A stretch of DNA of 7,064 nucleotides from Phenylobacterium sp. Lineage in GTDB: Bacteria; Pseudomonadota; Alphaproteobacteria; Caulobacterales; Caulobacteraceae. Position 1 is the first letter of the stretch. The number at the start of each line of letters is the position of its first letter. The stretch spans positions 1-7,064 of the forward strand of contig JANXXA010000329.1 of NCBI GenBank assembly GCA_025350885.1, read 5' to 3'. Below the pieces are notes generated by a model. It saw only the letters and a list, made by a program, of their open reading frames with translations. It had not been told where the DNA came from and made no database searches. A program made the position numbers and the translations under genes. Below, piece by piece: positions 5,687-7,064 of the stretch.

Positions 5687-5701
5687 CAAACGTCAGGTTA
5701 A
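5687..5701 (-). promoter_or_regulatory. Possible CtrA-like half site upstream of the diguanylate cyclase
   Basis: On the minus strand TTAA, seven bases, then TTTG; the full CtrA site is TTAA-N7-TTAA, so only the first half is complete. It lies about 75-90 bases before the ATG at 5614, a plausible promoter distance, in the 131-base gap after the helicase gene. Chance occurrence is quite possible, though TTAA is rare in such GC-rich DNA. Confidence 0.2.
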
Positions 5702-5745
5702 GGGCGCGGACTGGCCGGTCGATTCCGGGGGCGGGGCGCGCTTTG

Positions 5746-7064
5746 CTAGTCGTCGGAACGCGCGGGCGGCGGCTTGGAGAGAAAGGCCGGGACGTCGCGG
5801 CCGAAGCCCACGACGCCGTCATCGGCGTCGCTGCGGTCCTGCCGGCCCTGATCGCGCCGAGCCTGGTCGGGTCTGCCGGGATCTGACCTGCCGCGCTCCG
5901 GACGCCCCTCGCGGCGGCCGCGTTCTGGGCGGTCACGTGGTGGCGGCTGCTCGGCTTGCGGCCGAGGCTGCCGTTCGCGCTCCGGCGGGCGGGGGGCGGG
6001 CGCCGGCGTCGCCAGGGTCTCGGCCGTCGGGGCGTCGGGCATCGCCTCAGGCTGCGCAACGGAACGTGGCTCAGACCCGCCGCGACCCCGGCCACGGGAG
6101 CGCGACCGCTCGCGCGGCGGCCCCTCCGACGGGAGCTGGGGTTCCCGCGCCGGCTCGGGCGCCAACGCGATCGGGGCCGCGTTGGCGGGATCGAAGGGGG
6201 CCATGGCGGCGACCTCGCCGTGCACTGGCACGGGGCGCGGCCGGCGATCGCGGTCGCGGCTGGTCGGCGCGCCACGGCTGGCGCCGCCGCGGCCGCCGCG
6301 CTCACCGCCTCGGGCGTGACGTGGCTCGTCCTTGATATTGGCCCAGTCGAGATCAAGCACGATCTCCTCCGGCGCCTTGCCGATCAGCTTCAGCACCTTG
6401 TCGAGGTTGCGGGCGTCGGCCGGGGTGACGATCATGAAGGTCTGGCCGGACCGTCCCGCGCGACCGGTGCGGCCGATGCGGTGGACATAGTCGTCGGCGT
6501 GGTGCGGCACATCGAAATTGAACACGTGGCTGACGTCAGGAATGTCCAGGCCCCGGGCCGCGACATCGGAGGCGCAGAGCAGCTTCAGCGAGCCGTTGCG
6601 GAAGCTCTCCAGCGTGCGCATGCGGGTCTGCTGATCCAGGTCGCCGTGGATCGGAGCGGCGTCCAGGCCGTGGGTCTTCAACGACTTGGCGACAATGTCG
6701 ACTTCGGACTTGCGGTTACAGAAGATGATGCCGTTCTTCACGTCGGCGCGACCGATCAGCTCGCGCAGCGCCGTGCGCTTGGCCTTCTGGTCCTGGGTGG
6801 GGATGCGCACCAGGTACTGGGTGATGGTCTCCGCCGTGGTGGCCGGCCGGGAGGCCTCGATACGCACCGGGTCCTTCAGGAACTGCTTGGTGAGCCGGGT
6901 GATCTCCGGCGGCATGGTGGCCGAGAAGAACAGCGTCTGCTTCTTCGCCGGGGTCAGCTTGAAGATGCGTTCCAGGTCGGGGATGAAGCCCATGTCGAGC
7001 ATGCGGTCGGCCTCATCGACCACCAGCATCTGCACGCCGGTCATCAAGAGCTTGCCGCGTTCGA
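5746..7064 (-). CDS. rhlE: DEAD-box ATP-dependent RNA helicase, RhlE type, C-terminal part (5' end outside window)
   Basis: The reading frame is open through the window edge (…ERGKLLMTGVQMLVVDEAD), so motifs Q, I and Ia are missing only because the window ends. Visible in order: motif II DEAD with RMLDMGFIPDLERIF, motif III SAT, motif IV IIFCNRK, the IHGDLDQ segment, motif V ARGLDIPDVSHV, and motif VI HRIGRTGRAGRSG. These form the end of RecA domain 1 and all of domain 2 of an ATP-driven helicase that remodels RNA duplexes. From about 6325 down, roughly 190 residues are a disordered tail rich in Arg, Gly, Pro, Glu and Asp, with RGG-type clusters. The tail ends in GVVGFGRDVPAFLSKPP. A VPAF-type tail end is a feature I recall from alphaproteobacterial RhlE proteins. 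RhlE-type helicases aid ribosome assembly and can join the RNA degradosome, and in Caulobacter this matters in the cold. The tail probably adds RNA binding or partner contacts. Confidence 0.93.
   Translation of the reverse strand, partial: ERGKLLMTGVQMLVVDEADRMLDMGFIPDLERIFKLTPAKKQTLFFSATMPPEITRLTKQFLKDPVRIEASRPATTAETITQYLVRIPTQDQKAKRTALRELIGRADVKNGIIFCNRKSEVDIVAKSLKTHGLDAAPIHGDLDQQTRMRTLESFRNGSLKLLCASDVAARGLDIPDVSHVFNFDVPHHADDYVHRIGRTGRAGRSGQTFMIVTPADARNLDKVLKLIGKAPEEIVLDLDWANIKDEPRHARGGERGGRGGASRGAPTSRDRDRRPRPVPVHGEVAAMAPFDPANAAPIALAPEPAREPQLPSEGPPRERSRSRGRGRGGSEPRSVAQPEAMPDAPTAETLATPAPAPRPPERERQPRPQAEQPPPRDRPERGRREGRPERGRSDPGRPDQARRDQGRQDRSDADDGVVGFGRDVPAFLSKPPPARSDD

Noticed and set aside
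5568..6356. Minus-strand frame of 262 codons rich in Arg, Pro, Ala and Ser
   Set aside because: It overlaps the RhlE tail in another frame; the composition is that of a frame-shifted GC-rich repeat-like region.

Overview
The window is high-GC DNA. Gene content and protein style (an RhlE-type helicase with a long Arg/Gly/Pro tail, a soluble coiled-coil GGDEF protein, and a single-anchor hypothetical protein opening MDIHKPKPWHGLREFLKEYA) point to an alphaproteobacterium, most likely of the Caulobacterales (Caulobacter or Phenylobacterium type). That placement is inference from recognised protein styles, not from a marker gene. Nearly all coding is on the minus strand; one small gene runs on the plus strand.

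Layout from low to high coordinates. (1) Positions 1-1840: two unrecognised minus-strand membrane-associated genes (65-637 and 770-1549). Short GC-rich palindromic repeats related to each other lie before, between and after them. The third repeat is split by a 159-bp insertion-like element with perfect 19-bp inverted ends and a 4-bp direct repeat (MITE-like). (2) Positions 1839-3163: a two-gene cell-envelope operon. An OmpA/Pal-type lipoprotein is followed, through a TAGTG stop/start overlap, by a TonB-like protein with an N-terminal anchor, a Pro-rich stretch and an unfamiliar C-terminal domain. (3) Positions 3314-3487: a 57-residue plus-strand membrane mini-gene. Its stop codon shares a CTAG palindrome with the stop of the convergent gene. 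(4) Positions 3484-5614: a minus-strand run made of a diguanylate cyclase, a crotonase-fold enzyme and a 61-residue membrane protein; the last two are tightly spaced and probably cotranscribed. (5) Positions 5746-7064: the C-terminal part of a DEAD-box RNA helicase (RhlE type), whose 5' end lies beyond the window.

Most genes are ordinary chromosomal housekeeping or regulatory genes. The structurally most interesting parts are the MITE-like insertion inside a palindromic repeat with a reconstructable empty site, the repeat family around the two orphan membrane genes, the coupled OmpA/TonB-like pair, and the shared-stop arrangement of the two tiny membrane proteins. I see no CRISPR array, rRNA, tRNA, phage module or transposase gene.
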